A stretch of 64,000 nucleotides of DNA from Pelecanus crispus. Lineage: Eukaryota; Chordata; Aves; Pelecaniformes; Pelecanidae. Where the stretch lies: assembly GCF_030463565.1 (NCBI RefSeq), contig NC_134676.1, positions 23,044,728-23,108,727 on the forward strand, read 5' to 3'. The notes beneath the pieces were generated by a model that did not search any database, was not told the origin of the DNA, and saw nothing but the letters and a program-made list of their open reading frames with translations. A program made the position numbers and the translations under genes. Shown here in pieces: positions 1 through 9,695 of this stretch (the stretch's first letter is position 1; every line of letters starts with the position of its first letter).

Positions 1-3000
1 TATTAGAAACAGGAAGGACTCAGTGCCTGTGAGAGAATCCCACAGAACAAACTTGCCAGTATTAAAGGACAAGATGTTTATGCTAAGAAAACTCATCCCT
101 TTGACCCAGTTTTTCCAACGTGCCGATTGACATAAGTTTCCTGATTCACATTTTCTTTAGTTTGAGCACAGGAATCCTGATTTCAGTGTACATGTTAATG
201 GCATGAATTTAATGCATAAAATGGATGCGTGCAGATACTTTGAACTTGAAAAATTTTTGTCCTGGTGTGCATTGTATAGAAGATTCTGAACAAGTCACTT
301 CAGTACTTTTTTGTCTGTGTTGCTAATGAGGATCATTCTGTGTGCTTTTTTCAAGATCAACATGGTAATTTTACTAGATCCAAGTTATACTTTGGCCAGT
401 GAAAGCTGATCAAGAGTGCCTTACTTGAGTCCGAAAACCAGATGACAATTACACATCAACATTTAAAATGGACTTGGAGCATTTGGAATTTAGTTACAGC
501 TGCTATTACATGACTAAGATAACTTTGTTAAAGTAATCACTGGAAAAGATTTGAAGTTAGTAATTAGCTGTTCACAGTAAGTGAATTACATTTGTATTTT
601 AAACCATTTCATGCTGTTGTAGCAAAGACTATGATGCAGTCTTCAGGTATCACAAAGGTACATGACCTTGTTTTTTAGCAGTGGGGTAATACAAGCACCA
701 TAGGAGTAATCCCCTTGAAATCAGTAAGGTCATGGTAGATTTTTACAGGCATGTGGTAAACAAAGATGGAATTGAGAGGTGTTATTATGAGGTTTTGCTA
801 TACTGACTGTTGAAAACTTGACCTTCTTACGCTTGGCAATATTTTGAGTGTGGGAGAATTTTCTCCCTCCTGCCACCCCATTTCAGTTTGCAACGTCGTT
901 TGTGTGCTGCTTGTGTATTTTCATGCTATAGGTATGTGAAGTGTTTTGCCTGTGCTCTGTGCATCTGTGAATTTAAGTATGGAGGCAAGTAAGGACTCAG
1001 GAAAAGGTGTTAGTTTTCATGATATCTCTAAGATAAGGTTTTCTTTAAATACTGCCTTTTTAAATGTTCTTAAATGTTCATATACTTGCTATGTCAACTC
1101 TTGGCAACATCACATGTATTTTGATGTGTCCTGGTTTCAGCTGGGATAGAGTTAATCTTCTTCCTAGTAGCAGGCACAGTGCTGTGTTTTGGATTTAGTA
1201 GGAGAAGAATGTTGATAACACACTGATGTTTTAGTTGTTGCTAAGTACTGCTTATGCTAGTCAAGGACTTTTCAGCTTCCCATGCTCTGCCAGGTGCACA
1301 AGAAACTGGGAGGGGGCACAGCCAGAAGAGTTGATCCAAACTGACCAAAAGGCTGTTCCATACCATATGACATCATGCTCAGTATATAAACTGGGGGGGG
1401 GCCACAATCGCTGCTCAGGAACTGTCTGGGTATCGGTGGGTGGGTGGGTGGTGAGCAATTGCATTGTGCATCACTTGCTTTGTATATTATTATTATATTG
1501 TTATTATTATCATTACTATTTTACTTTATTTCAATTATGAAACTGTTCTTATCTCAACCCAGGAGTGTTTCTCACTCTTACTCCTCCGATTCTCTCCCCC
1601 ATCCCACCGGGGCAGGGGGAGTGAGCGAGCGGCTGCGTGGTGCTTAGTTGCTGGCTGGGGCTAAACCATGACATAATGCCATTCCTAAAATAGTGTCACG
1701 GTCTTCTACTCAGAGAGAAGTGTACTGATCTCGTTTCTACTTGGCTCTTCCATATACAATCCAGAGAAAGCTGTTCAGCCTTTTTCTTCCTGTATCCCAG
1801 TCTAAATGTGGATATTAGCAGCTTCCTCATTACATGATGTTGATTACAGTTAAGGTGTGTTTGGGTTCAAGGTGTTATAAAAATGCGTACCACCTTTCTG
1901 CTTTTGTTTCTAATACTCTTCAGTACCTGCCCTAACAAAGAAGAGAAGTCTTGTTTGCAGAATTTGCAAATCATCCTTCTAATAGGAAACATATGCTAAT
2001 AGATAAAACCCAAACTTCAGTAATTTGCAGGACTTTTTTCTTTGTGTTTACTTTGGGAGTTCTTTGTTTTCCTCTGAACAATATGGCAAGGTCTACTAAC
2101 AGCTGTTTTTCTATTATACCTGTGGGCAAGCCAGTAATTGCACTTGCTTCAACTAATAGCCTCAGCATTTCTCAGTGGAAGCAGCCAAATCCCAGTTCAA
2201 GTCATCTTTACTAGTGAATTTCTAGCTTTCTTCTGTGCCCAGCCATGTTTCAGTACAGAGCTTCATGAAGTTGAATCGGCAAGTTGTACAAGCCTTCTCT
2301 GAATATGCACATCCTGGGTGGGTTTTTTGGCCTTGCAGTAGGATCATGCATCAGATAGTTGCTTCAGTTTATCTGGGGTGGAGGTAAACCTCTAAAACTA
2401 GATCACTTTTATTTGAATTTTTTAGCTGTGCAGAGGCAGTAGGTATGATTTTACACCCTTTATGACTGCAGTACATTTATTTTGGCTAACACACCTGGAA
2501 GACACCTGGAGTTAACATACAGCTCTCCTAAGCAGTGTTGTGCTTAGTATCCTCATCACAATACCCAGTTCACCTTTGCTGGGCAGGCATCAGCTGAGGA
2601 TGTGTTGGCCTCCCTTGCTTTCTGGACCACGCTGGTCCTTGGCCTTACTGAGCTGTCTTCCGAGTCTTGGGGGCGGGGTTTCCCTCAGTGATTTTTATGC
2701 TTTTTCCCTGTGTCCGTCCTTGCCCCTCCCCTCCCCACCCCCTGCTGTGTTTCTTTCCTGAGTTACTAGTAGAGTCTCAGTAGTTTCAGTTCTGTCAGGT
2801 TTGGGGTTTTTTTTTTTTTTTTTAGTTATTTTATTTATTTATTAATCTTGCATGGCTTCAGTTTATGTACTAGCAGAGTCAAGGTTGGACATCTGTTTCT
2901 CCCAAAACTGCAGCCTGGGACACAGATACCTAAAGTCATAGGCATAGTGAGTTAACAGGAAGAAATGCAAGTGATAAATAGTTATATAGTAGCAAGTCCT

Positions 3001-3345
3001 ACATAGAAGACAATGTAAAAGGTAGCCTTATTTTTAACATATTTTCACATTCATTGATGACTGTTATTTAATTTCTTTTCCTTTGTGATCCAATAGAATA
3101 GTGAAACTGGGGCACCACAATGCAGTTTTGCTTCAACATGATCAAAACATTAAGAACGTTTCAAACTAGGGCTGAAATTGCAGTTGTAGAAAGACAATTA
3201 ATTTTGCCACATTTTATTTTACCTATGTATCTGAAAATCTGGATTATAAAATTATGAAAAACAATGACAGCTTAGAATGTTTTATTCCAACATTTTATAT
3301 TGCATTTGCTTCTGATTTATCTAATTACCTTTCTGCTGTTCTTAG
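1..3345 (+). other. NDUFAF2: NDUFAF2 last intron (3' part)
   Basis: This stretch lies directly upstream of the terminal NDUFAF2 exon and ends in a pyrimidine-rich tract followed by TTAG at 3342-3345, a good splice acceptor. No open frame in it resembles a protein. It contains one solo LTR (1127-1673), a poly-T run near 2807-2823 and otherwise unremarkable AT-rich sequence. The intron's 5' end and the earlier exons lie outside the window. Confidence 0.85.
1127..1673 (+). mobile_element. Solo LTR of an avian endogenous retrovirus (copy 1)
   Basis: The element starts TGTCCTGG and ends ATGACA, the TG...CA termini of an LTR, and is about 547 bp. It matches the copies at 29113-29671 (+) and 43729-44302 (-) over its whole length. 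The flanking 5-mers TGATG (1122-1126) and TAATG (1674-1678) look like a target duplication with one later change. A TATA box (TATATAAA, 1383-1390) sits in the middle, followed by an ATT-rich stretch. No internal retroviral sequence flanks it, so it is a solo LTR left by LTR-LTR recombination. It is in the sense orientation of the NDUFAF2 intron. A 5-bp duplication fits ERVL-type elements but does not prove the class. Confidence 0.88.
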
Positions 3346-3603
3346 GAGATTCTCAAGAATGAAAATTATAGAGAAGAAATGAAACAGAAAATCAAAGAGG
3401 TAGCTGAAAAGGATAAGCTGCTTCAGGCCAAGGAATACAAGGAGGGACTTGTTGCTGAACCTGTTCGTACTCATGTTAAAGGCCACGCATCAGCCCCTTA
3501 CTATGGAAAGGAGGAGCCTTCGCAAGATCCAACAAGCACTGCGAGTACCTTTCAGCCAGGCTCCTGGATGCCACCAGGCAGCAGTAGTAGTCGTAATAAA
3601 TAA
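3346..3603 (+). CDS. NDUFAF2: NDUFAF2 terminal coding exon (complex I assembly factor 2), partial gene
   Basis: This exon encodes the last 85 residues of NDUFAF2 (mimitin/B17.2L), a mitochondrial assembly factor that binds a late complex I intermediate and is a paralogue of the subunit NDUFA12. The frame opens with EILKNENYREE directly after the acceptor TTAG at 3342-3345 and closes with TAA at 3601-3603. Family features I recognise are the charged helical start, the conserved block KGHASAPYYGKEEPS and the tail FQPGSWMP. The middle (KDKLLQAKEYKEGLVAEPVRT) is less conserved in this family. The phase is taken as 0 because GAG follows the AG directly. The earlier exons are upstream of the window. 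SMIM15 converges on it from the right, as in human 5q12. The ATG at 3379 is internal, not a start. Confidence 0.93.
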   Translation, partial: EILKNENYREEMKQKIKEVAEKDKLLQAKEYKEGLVAEPVRTHVKGHASAPYYGKEEPSQDPTSTASTFQPGSWMPPGSSSSRNK

Positions 3604-3715
3604 ACAATTGTAATGTACAGATATTGCTAATGGATAAATATTTTAACAGGCAACATAAACAGCTGTTATGTATGAGTGAGTGTGCAATAAAGTGATATTA
3701 AAGCAGTTTGATTTA
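3604..3715 (+). other. NDUFAF2: NDUFAF2 3' UTR (minimum extent)
   Basis: A short AT-rich 3' UTR follows the stop codon. The first canonical AATAAA lies 83 bases downstream at 3686-3691, with T/G-rich sequence after it (about 3706-3722), as expected for a cleavage site near 3705-3715. Use of a more distal site cannot be excluded. Confidence 0.6.
3686..3691 (+). terminator. NDUFAF2: Poly(A) signal AATAAA of NDUFAF2
   Basis: A perfect AATAAA hexamer within GTGCAATAAAGTG, 83 bases after the stop codon and followed by a T-rich stretch. Confidence 0.7.
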
Positions 3716-5988
3716 TTTTTGCAGAACTGTTCAAATAGGCTTACTCATGACAAACTGTAAAATGCTTGGCTGTAGTGAAAAACAGGATGTGTTACTAAGT
3801 AAGTTTGTTTTCAACAGTTGCTGTTCATCAGTTACTTGTGAAATCATAGGTAGAAGGTTTTCTAGCTAACTTAATTTTCTTAAATAATTTTAAATTGTTT
3901 TTTCCTTGAAGAGTCATTTATTTTTAAAATTGGTTTTGATGCAATGCATTTTAGTTAATCAGTACACTTGTATTTTCCCAAACCTAGACGTCAGTTTAAG
4001 ATAGTTCTTTAGAGTGCTTGTTAATTCCCTTGGCAGTGCCAGTGTGCTTTCCTCTGGCAAGTGGATGGAAAAGTTGATTTCATTAACAGGAATCACTACA
4101 ACACTACACTGACTATGCACTGTATTAATTGTAGAGACATTCTTGTAACTTAAATTTAAGAAAACAATCAACATATTTGAATAATGTTTGATTTGCAGCC
4201 AGCAGTATGCACAGGATAAAATCAGGCTGAGTTAAACTATGCATAACTATTATAACAGAGGTTAGAAGCACTTGGTAAAGTCACTGAAAAGTAACACAGG
4301 GTTTGGGACAAGGGACTGTCATTAACATTAAAAAAAAATTAGTTTTTATTTCTGGTGTATGCGGGGACTGCCCTAGATGATTACATCTATCTGGCTATAG
4401 TTTAGAGACATAAAATGTGCAGATTATTTGCTTAGAGATGATGTTGGAGAGTATCAAGTCAAAATAAAGACCACACAATTCTTTGAAAAAAGTATCAAAT
4501 TTATTTATGCAGTGCATCCTTCATCAGTTCTCCTCCATGTGTTTTTAAGCTATGTAGGTATCAAAGGTGGAACACATACACATTTGACAACACTTGAGAC
4601 AAAACAGTGGAGACTTAATCCCATGTATTTATAAAATACTGAAATGCCATATTCTAACAATGCTTGCTTTGACCAACAAAACTGAAAGAGGGTCAACAAT
4701 GCCTCACATTTATTTTAAGTCATTTCACTTCTAATCCCCCTTTGTGTCAGCCAGCTCTATAGGTCTCCTCATTTGAACAATGGTATTATTTTAAGATTTT
4801 TAAACATAAGGAGTAGTTTCTAGAAAGCACAACTCTCTGCTGCTGTTTAGAAATATGCTAAGTCTAAAAACCTAATGACTGTACAAGCTCTTTGGAACTA
4901 GACTTATTAATAAAAATTAGGCTCTGAAAAATTAATTGCTTCTGTTAGAAAAACTTGACTTGGAATTAAGGTTAAATAATTTTGGCATGTTTACAACGCA
5001 AACCCCACTTAGACTTTTTCCAGTATTCCAGCATCTTGCAACCTGGAAGGCAGCAGAGTTTTAGGGGCCATGAGAACAAAGATCAGAAGGTCCTAAATCA
5101 AAGGTAGTTGGAAGGGAAGAATGACTGTCACCGGCGTGCCCATCCTCCTCCTCTACTCTCCAGCAGCCACCTGCTCTAGGTCACCAGGACACAGCACACC
5201 AGGCCACCCGTGCCTTTGGTGCCACCCCATTTACAGCTATTCTTTGAGGCAGAAACAAATTAGTTAAAGGTGGAGGGTTCAGGTGATCATTAGGGAAAAC
5301 CAAATGACATCATAGTCTGTTTTGTAGGACACAAGACAAATGAAAGTCTTAAGAACAAGCAATCTGCTTCTCAGAATTTGGGCTGAATTTAAAGACTGTT
5401 GATGGCTGGTAGTTCAGGGATCAGGAAAAGCCAAGTTAGTTTCTTTCTGCAGACAAGCCCCACCATGAAGGGCACACAGATGAACAAGCCGCAGGGCCAC
5501 GTGCAGCATCCTTAGAGGAAATCAGTAAGGTATGCTACCAAACTCTAAAGCCAGCTTGTGTCTACAGCTCTGCTGAAGGTATACCAAAACTTGCCTTTCT
5601 GTAATCCAGTTTACCGTTCACGTTTTCCCCGTAATTTGACAATTTTAAGACACTTGTTAAGTCACAGCTTAGCTAAGGGGGGGAAAAAAAAAAAATCTAC
5701 CTCCAGAGCCACCCAACAAATTATTTTTTTTAATTTAACATGCAAATTCAGAAAACCAACATGCACTAGAACACAAGTAGTAGATTAAATGATTGTAACA
5801 AGTGTCACTTGGGCAAACTTTAACACAGATCATCTCAGCAGAAAAAATACACCAACGGGATTAAATTTCATACTTCAAGAAACAACAGGATCAAGTATCA
5901 AAGGACAGTTACAACACAAAATGTAGAAGTGTTTCATTTAAAAAGTGGATTCTTTGCACAAGGCCACCTTTTTTTTTTTCCTCCCCAT
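3716..5988 (-). other. SMIM15: Region between the convergent NDUFAF2 and SMIM15 ends; likely SMIM15 3' UTR
   Basis: No protein-like frame occurs here. The part next to 5988 must hold the SMIM15 3' UTR, read on the minus strand. Minus-strand AATAAA hexamers (TTTATT on the plus strand) lie at 4709-4714 and 4500-4505, giving candidate ends that would make a 3' UTR of roughly 1.3-1.5 kb. Which one is used cannot be seen from sequence. An A-run at 5687-5697 and a T-rich tract near 5724 are simple sequence. Confidence 0.5.
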
Positions 5989-6213
5989 TTAATCCTTCTT
6001 CGTTCGTTTGGCTTTTGCAATATTCTCTTGGCGTTTCTGTTTCTTCTTTTGCTCTCGCTCCCTGGCCTCAATCATTTTTGCAAGCTTCCACGAAAGCCCT
6101 GCGCTAATTACAAACAATGGTGTAAGGGCCAAGATCACTGTAGTAAGAAAGCCATATGGGTCCTTTGCAGCCCACTCCACGACGTATTCGGCCCAAGCCT
6201 TAATATCGAACAT
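5989..6213 (-). CDS. SMIM15: SMIM15, small integral membrane protein 15
   Basis: This is a complete 74-codon coding region in one exon, from ATG (complement of 6211-6213) to TAA (complement of 5989-5991). The protein begins [20 protein letters not shown] and ends RTKKD, which I recognise as the highly conserved vertebrate SMIM15; 74 residues is the family length. An amphipathic N-terminus (1-18) is followed by one hydrophobic membrane segment (about residues 20-40, [20 protein letters not shown]). A long basic/acidic helix follows (about 42-74, rich in K, R, E and Q), probably a cytosolic coiled coil. Its molecular function is not established. A splice acceptor lies just upstream on the minus strand (ATAG ending at 6227, or ACAG ending at 6219), so the 5' UTR begins in another exon. 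It converges with NDUFAF2, the ancestral amniote arrangement. Confidence 0.97.
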   Translation of the reverse strand: MFDIKAWAEYVVEWAAKDPYGFLTTVILALTPLFVISAGLSWKLAKMIEAREREQKKKQKRQENIAKAKRTKKD

Positions 6214-6570
6214 TTTTTCTGTTTTTCTATTGGGAAAACCCTATGAAAAAATAGAAAAAAAAATTCTGAGTATTGAGAAAAATAAAAGCACGCATACGCA
6301 GCAATTACCATTTTAATGTAAGTGATCATCTTTCGTTATTAAAGAGCAAGCTCATTTTTGCTAGAAGTTAAAAGTAGCACGTGGTACGTGAAAGGAAGCG
6401 TAATACAAACTAAGTGTCGACCGTACCGTACAGTGTTTACAAAATAATTAGGCGTTTTGTACCACAGAGCTTCAGATACTACCAAGAAAAAAATGGCTAC
6501 GCGGAGAAAAACCGAGGTCTGCGCTTCTTGGAAGAGAGCCCCGTCGGTTTGTCTGTCTGTAGGTTTTACT

Positions 6571-6593
6571 GGGGGGGGGGGGGGGGGGGGGGG
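6571..6593 (+). repeat. Homopolymer run of 23 G
   Basis: An uninterrupted run of 23 G followed by C and five more G. On the SMIM15 transcript strand it is a C run inside the predicted intron. It is a strong candidate for G-quadruplex formation, and its length is likely to vary or be misassembled. Confidence 0.95.
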
Positions 6594-6702
6594 CGGGGGA
6601 GCCGGGGCAGCGCTTCCGACGGTGAGCAGTCGGAAAAGGCGTCAAAACCGCGTCGGCAGCGCGCACGGCGGCGCCCGTGGGCCTCAGCCCGCGCAGGTCG
6701 GG

Positions 6703-6774
6703 GCCACCGGACCGCCCCGGGCCACCGGACCGCCCCGGGCCACCGGACCGCCCCGGGCCACCGGACCGCCCCGG
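6703..6774 (+). repeat. Four perfect 18-bp tandem repeats
   Basis: The unit GCCACCGGACCGCCCCGG occurs four times in a row without a change (6703, 6721, 6739, 6757). It lies in the CpG island within the predicted SMIM15 intron. Identical units point to recent expansion, so the copy number is probably polymorphic. Confidence 0.97.
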
Positions 6775-6943
6775 GCCGGCCCCCTGCCAGCGCCGGGGCC
6801 GGCGGAGGACTGAGCCCCTGGGCCCGGAGCCGGGCGGCCGCCCCCCGGACACCTCCCCGCCTGCCCCGCTCCCTGCCCGCCGGCGCAGCCGCCACCCTGC
6901 CCCCCCGCACCGCGCCCCGCAACGCCGGCCGCCCCGCCCTCAC

Positions 6944-7100
6944 CTGCGGCGGGGGGGCCCAGCGCCGCCTCGGGCACCCTGCGGGCGCCTCGAGCGACGG
7001 AAGCGGGGCGCCGGGGGTCCCTGCGGAGAGAAGACACAGGCCGTGAGGGGAAGGCGCCCGCCGCGGCCCGTCCCCGCCAGCGCTCGCCTCGGGTCGCGCC
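6944..7100 (-). other. SMIM15: SMIM15 non-coding first exon (5' UTR), predicted; right edge approximate
   Basis: The downstream edge is set by the donor GCAG|GTGAGG at 6944/6943. The transcription start is not visible and is placed only by its position inside the CpG island. There is no TATA box nearby, as is usual for CpG-island housekeeping promoters. Confidence 0.45.
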
Positions 7101-7480
7101 GCTCGGGCGGAGGACGGCGGCGGGAAGGCATCGCCGGGGCGGGGCGGGGCGGGGGGGGGGGGCCGTGCCGTGCCGTCCCGCCTCCCCTCACTTCCCTCCC
7201 GCCGCCGCCGCCGCCCCCCACCCCCGGTACCGCCGCCCCCCGCTACCGCTGCCCGGGAGGGCGCCGGCCTGCCGAGCGGAAACAGGAAGGAGGTGCCCGC
7301 CCCGCCCCGCCCCGGGGGAGGGTCCCCGCCCGCCCCGCCCCGCCCCGCTCCGCGCCCCCCGCAGCCGGCGGGGCCCGCCCGCCGTGCGGGGCTGCTTGTT
7401 GGTCGCTGGAGAAGGGCTGCAGCTGCGAAAAAAGAGTTCCCGCGGGTCTGAGTGAGTCTTCCACGCGGTGGGACAACGCG

Positions 7481-8408
7481 GTTGAAGCCGGTGGCAGAGC
7501 GCAGCCCTTCCCCACCGACACTCTGGCAGGGGTCGGTGCCCCGCTCAGGCCGGCGCGGGTTTGGGTGCTGGTGCCCGGCATGCACGGTGGTGTCACTGCT
7601 CCGTAACGCCTCCGTCTTCTCTCCCATTATAGCGCTGCTCAAGGGCGTGGTGCGATCTGGAGGTTGACCACGAGTAACTTTTGCCAGTAGCTTGCGAGAT
7701 ACCGCATGCATCTCCTGCAGCGTGCGGGAAACCCTCACCCTCTCGGCTGGTCTCGCAGTGGCAAGCTGCAGTGCACCGTGCAGCTCCCGGAGGTAAAAGT
7801 GCTGTGCAATAGCTGCTTGCTGCGGTCAGAGCTGTGGCTGTTGCACTGCTCCCTGCTGAGCTGACCTCAGCAAAAATACTCACCTGATCCAGTATAATCT
7901 GAGTGACTGTTAAAGCCTCTAATATTCTCATACCAAAAATTCAGGGTTTTGAGGTTTCGCTTTATGTGCGTTGCACCAAGCCTTCCCTTCTCCCTTTGAT
8001 CACGCGCATGTGCATGCACACGCTGATGTGAATAAAAGCTTCACTATGCTTCCAAAGCAAAGTTAAGCACAGATTACGTATTAGCTTACTGCATGAGAAG
8101 ACCTTGTAATCAAATTGTATAGATCAATTCAAGAGTTCCTTTCTCTGTAGCATAACATAAAATGCCATAAGGGCATTCTGCTTTTATATGTCTTTTCTTT
8201 CTGTGAATGTTTACATTAATTAAAAGGCAGCAAACAGGCAAGTAAGAAAGATATTTTGTCAGTGAGTCATTGGCAAGAGATCTGACTAATATAAATGCTT
8301 TAGATTGAATATGTTGAGTGCAATTTTGTGTATGTGCAAATTTTCATTATTCCTGCATTCTTGTTCAAAACCTGTCTCTAGCGTTCAGGGTCTTGTAATA
8401 TCTTTTGA
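7481..8408. other. CpG-island shore and flank, no gene seen
   Basis: GC content falls gradually from the island. A strong minus-strand splice donor motif (GATCAG|GTGAGT) lies at 7884/7883 and could end an alternative SMIM15 first exon or a lncRNA exon. A 22-base alternating pyrimidine-purine tract lies at 8001-8022. No protein-like frame is present. Confidence 0.5.
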
Positions 8409-9400
8409 GAATAGTATAGAATAGAATAGACTATTTCAGTTGGAAGGGACCTACAATGATCACCTAGTCCGATGGCCTGACCAACTCAGGGCTGATGAAA
8501 ACTTAAAGTGCGTTATTAAGGGCATTGTCCAAATGCCTCTCAAACATTGACAGGCTTGGGGCATCGACCACCTCTCTAGGAAGCCTGCTCCAGTGTTTGA
8601 CCGCCTTCTCGGTAAAGAAAGGCTTCCTCATGTCCAGTCTAAACCTCCCCTAGTGCGGCTTTGAACCATTCCCATGCACCCTATCACTGGATCCCAGGGA
8701 GAAGAGCTCAGCACCTCCCTCTGCACTTCCCCTCCTCAAGAAGCTGTGGAGAGCAATGAGGTCGCCCCCCAGCCTCCTCCTCTCCAAACTAGACAAACCC
8801 AGAGTCCTTAGCTGCTCCTCACAGGACGTGCCTGCCAGCCCTTTCACCAGCTTTGTTGCCCTCCTCTGGATGCATTCAGGTACCTTAACATCCTTCTTAA
8901 ATTGTGGAGCCTAGAACTGCAGTACGCAAGGTGAGGTCACACCAGTGTGGAATGCAGTGGGATGATCACCTCTTTTGATCAGCTGGTTATGCTGTGTTTG
9001 ATGCACCCCGGGATGCGCTTTGCCCTCTTGGCTGCCAGGGCACACTGCTGACTCGTGCTGAGCCTGCTGTCGACCAGCACCCCCAGATCCCTTTCTGCAG
9101 GGCTGCTCTCCAGCCACTCATCTCCCAGTTTATACCTCTGCCCAGCATTACTCCACCCCAGTTGCAGAATCCAACATTTGTTCTTGCTAAATATCATCCC
9201 ATTAATCATTGCCCAGTGCTCCAATCTATCTGGATCCCTCTGCAAGGCCTCTGGTCCCTCAGGACAGTGAACAGCACCTCCCAGTTTGGTATTGTCAGGA
9301 AACTTGCTAATGGTGCATTCAACTCCTGCATCCAGATTGTTGATAAACATATTGAACAGAACTGGCCCTAGAATTGAGCCCTGAGGAACACCACTGGTGA
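8409..9400 (-). mobile_element. CR1 LINE copy A, 5'-truncated
   Basis: Minus-oriented CR1 with a TAGAA-type pentamer tail at 8409-8435 (the element's 3' end) and coding sequence up to about 9400, where homology to copy B stops at ACTGGTGA. The translated part covers RT motifs from [14 protein letters not shown] (near 9390) through FPDNTKL to LGVLVDSRLS, then, in another frame, the C-terminal SSLERRRLGGDLIALHSFL. It is almost identical to copy B over about 1 kb. The coding frames are broken, so it is an inert copy. The motif-C Asp is replaced, as in B. Confidence 0.93.
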
Positions 9401-9553
9401 TTTGTAACACCACTGTAATTTGTAAATGTTAGCAAAATACAACAATCTAAATTTATTGGGTCTTAGATAGTAGTTCTGAGGTGTTGCATTTATTGGTATC
9501 ATAAGATACTTTTGCATGCTGTGTACCTAAGTTAAAAGTACATGGGCTATTAC

Positions 9554-9695
9554 ATAGGGTTAGCTCAGTTGGTTAGAGCATGGTGCTAATAACGCCAAGG
9601 TCACAGGTTCAATCCCTGCTTACTGCAGGGGGGTTGGGCTCGATGATCTCTCAAGGTCCCTTCCAACCCAAAGCATTCTATGATTCTATGATTCT
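9554..9695 (+). mobile_element. tRNA-Ile(AAT)-derived SINE with a CR1 3' tail
   Basis: The head follows tRNA-Ile closely: A box TAGCTCAGTTGG (9561-9572), anticodon loop CTAATAA with anticodon AAT, then AACGCCAAGGTCACAGG and B box GGTTCAATCCC. The 5' acceptor strand is altered and the 3' acceptor strand is missing, so this is not a functional tRNA gene. From about 9622 it continues into a CR1 3' end (GGGGTTGGGCTCGATGATCT, CCCTTCCAACCC) and ends in ATTCTATG repeats (9675-9695). This is the architecture of a LINE-dependent SINE. Passerine TguSINE1 is, to my knowledge, a tRNA-Ile/CR1-X chimera of this type, but I cannot confirm identity without a library. Confidence 0.88.

Larger units (their letters stand above)
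6227..6943 (-). other. SMIM15: SMIM15 intron 1 (5' UTR intron), predicted
   Basis: On the minus strand a strong donor GCAG|GTGAGG is at 6944/6943 and a T-rich tract ending in ATAG is at 6228/6227, giving an intron of about 717 bases just before the start codon. It contains the 23-base C run (G on the plus strand, 6571-6593) and four 18-bp tandem repeats (6703-6774). Long frames across this GC-rich DNA on both strands are rich in Pro, Arg, Gly and Ala, have no family resemblance, and result from few stop codons at high GC. Confidence 0.6.
6590..7480. promoter_or_regulatory. SMIM15: CpG island, SMIM15 promoter
   Basis: About 0.9 kb of very GC- and CpG-rich DNA in an otherwise AT-rich window. 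It has many GC boxes (CCGCCC/GGGCGG types, e.g. around 7140-7150 and 7300-7350) and sits over the predicted first exon of SMIM15. It is the only clear promoter-class island in the window. It could also fire a divergent plus-strand transcript, but I see no convincing plus-strand exon. Confidence 0.88.

Noticed and set aside
1235..1664. Frames in the LTR copies (also 29314-29646 and 43738-44194)
   Set aside because: They translate promoter and microsatellite sequence of solo LTRs. No viral protein motif is present.
6414..7738. Long open frames (up to 390 codons) on both strands of the CpG island
   Set aside because: They are rich in Pro, Arg, Gly and Ala, overlap in several frames, have no known motif and are expected where high GC removes stop codons. 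They also cross the predicted SMIM15 first exon and intron.
9554..9626. Functional tRNA-Ile gene
   Set aside because: The acceptor stem is not formed: the 5' strand is altered and the 3' strand is replaced by a CR1 tail, so it is a SINE.
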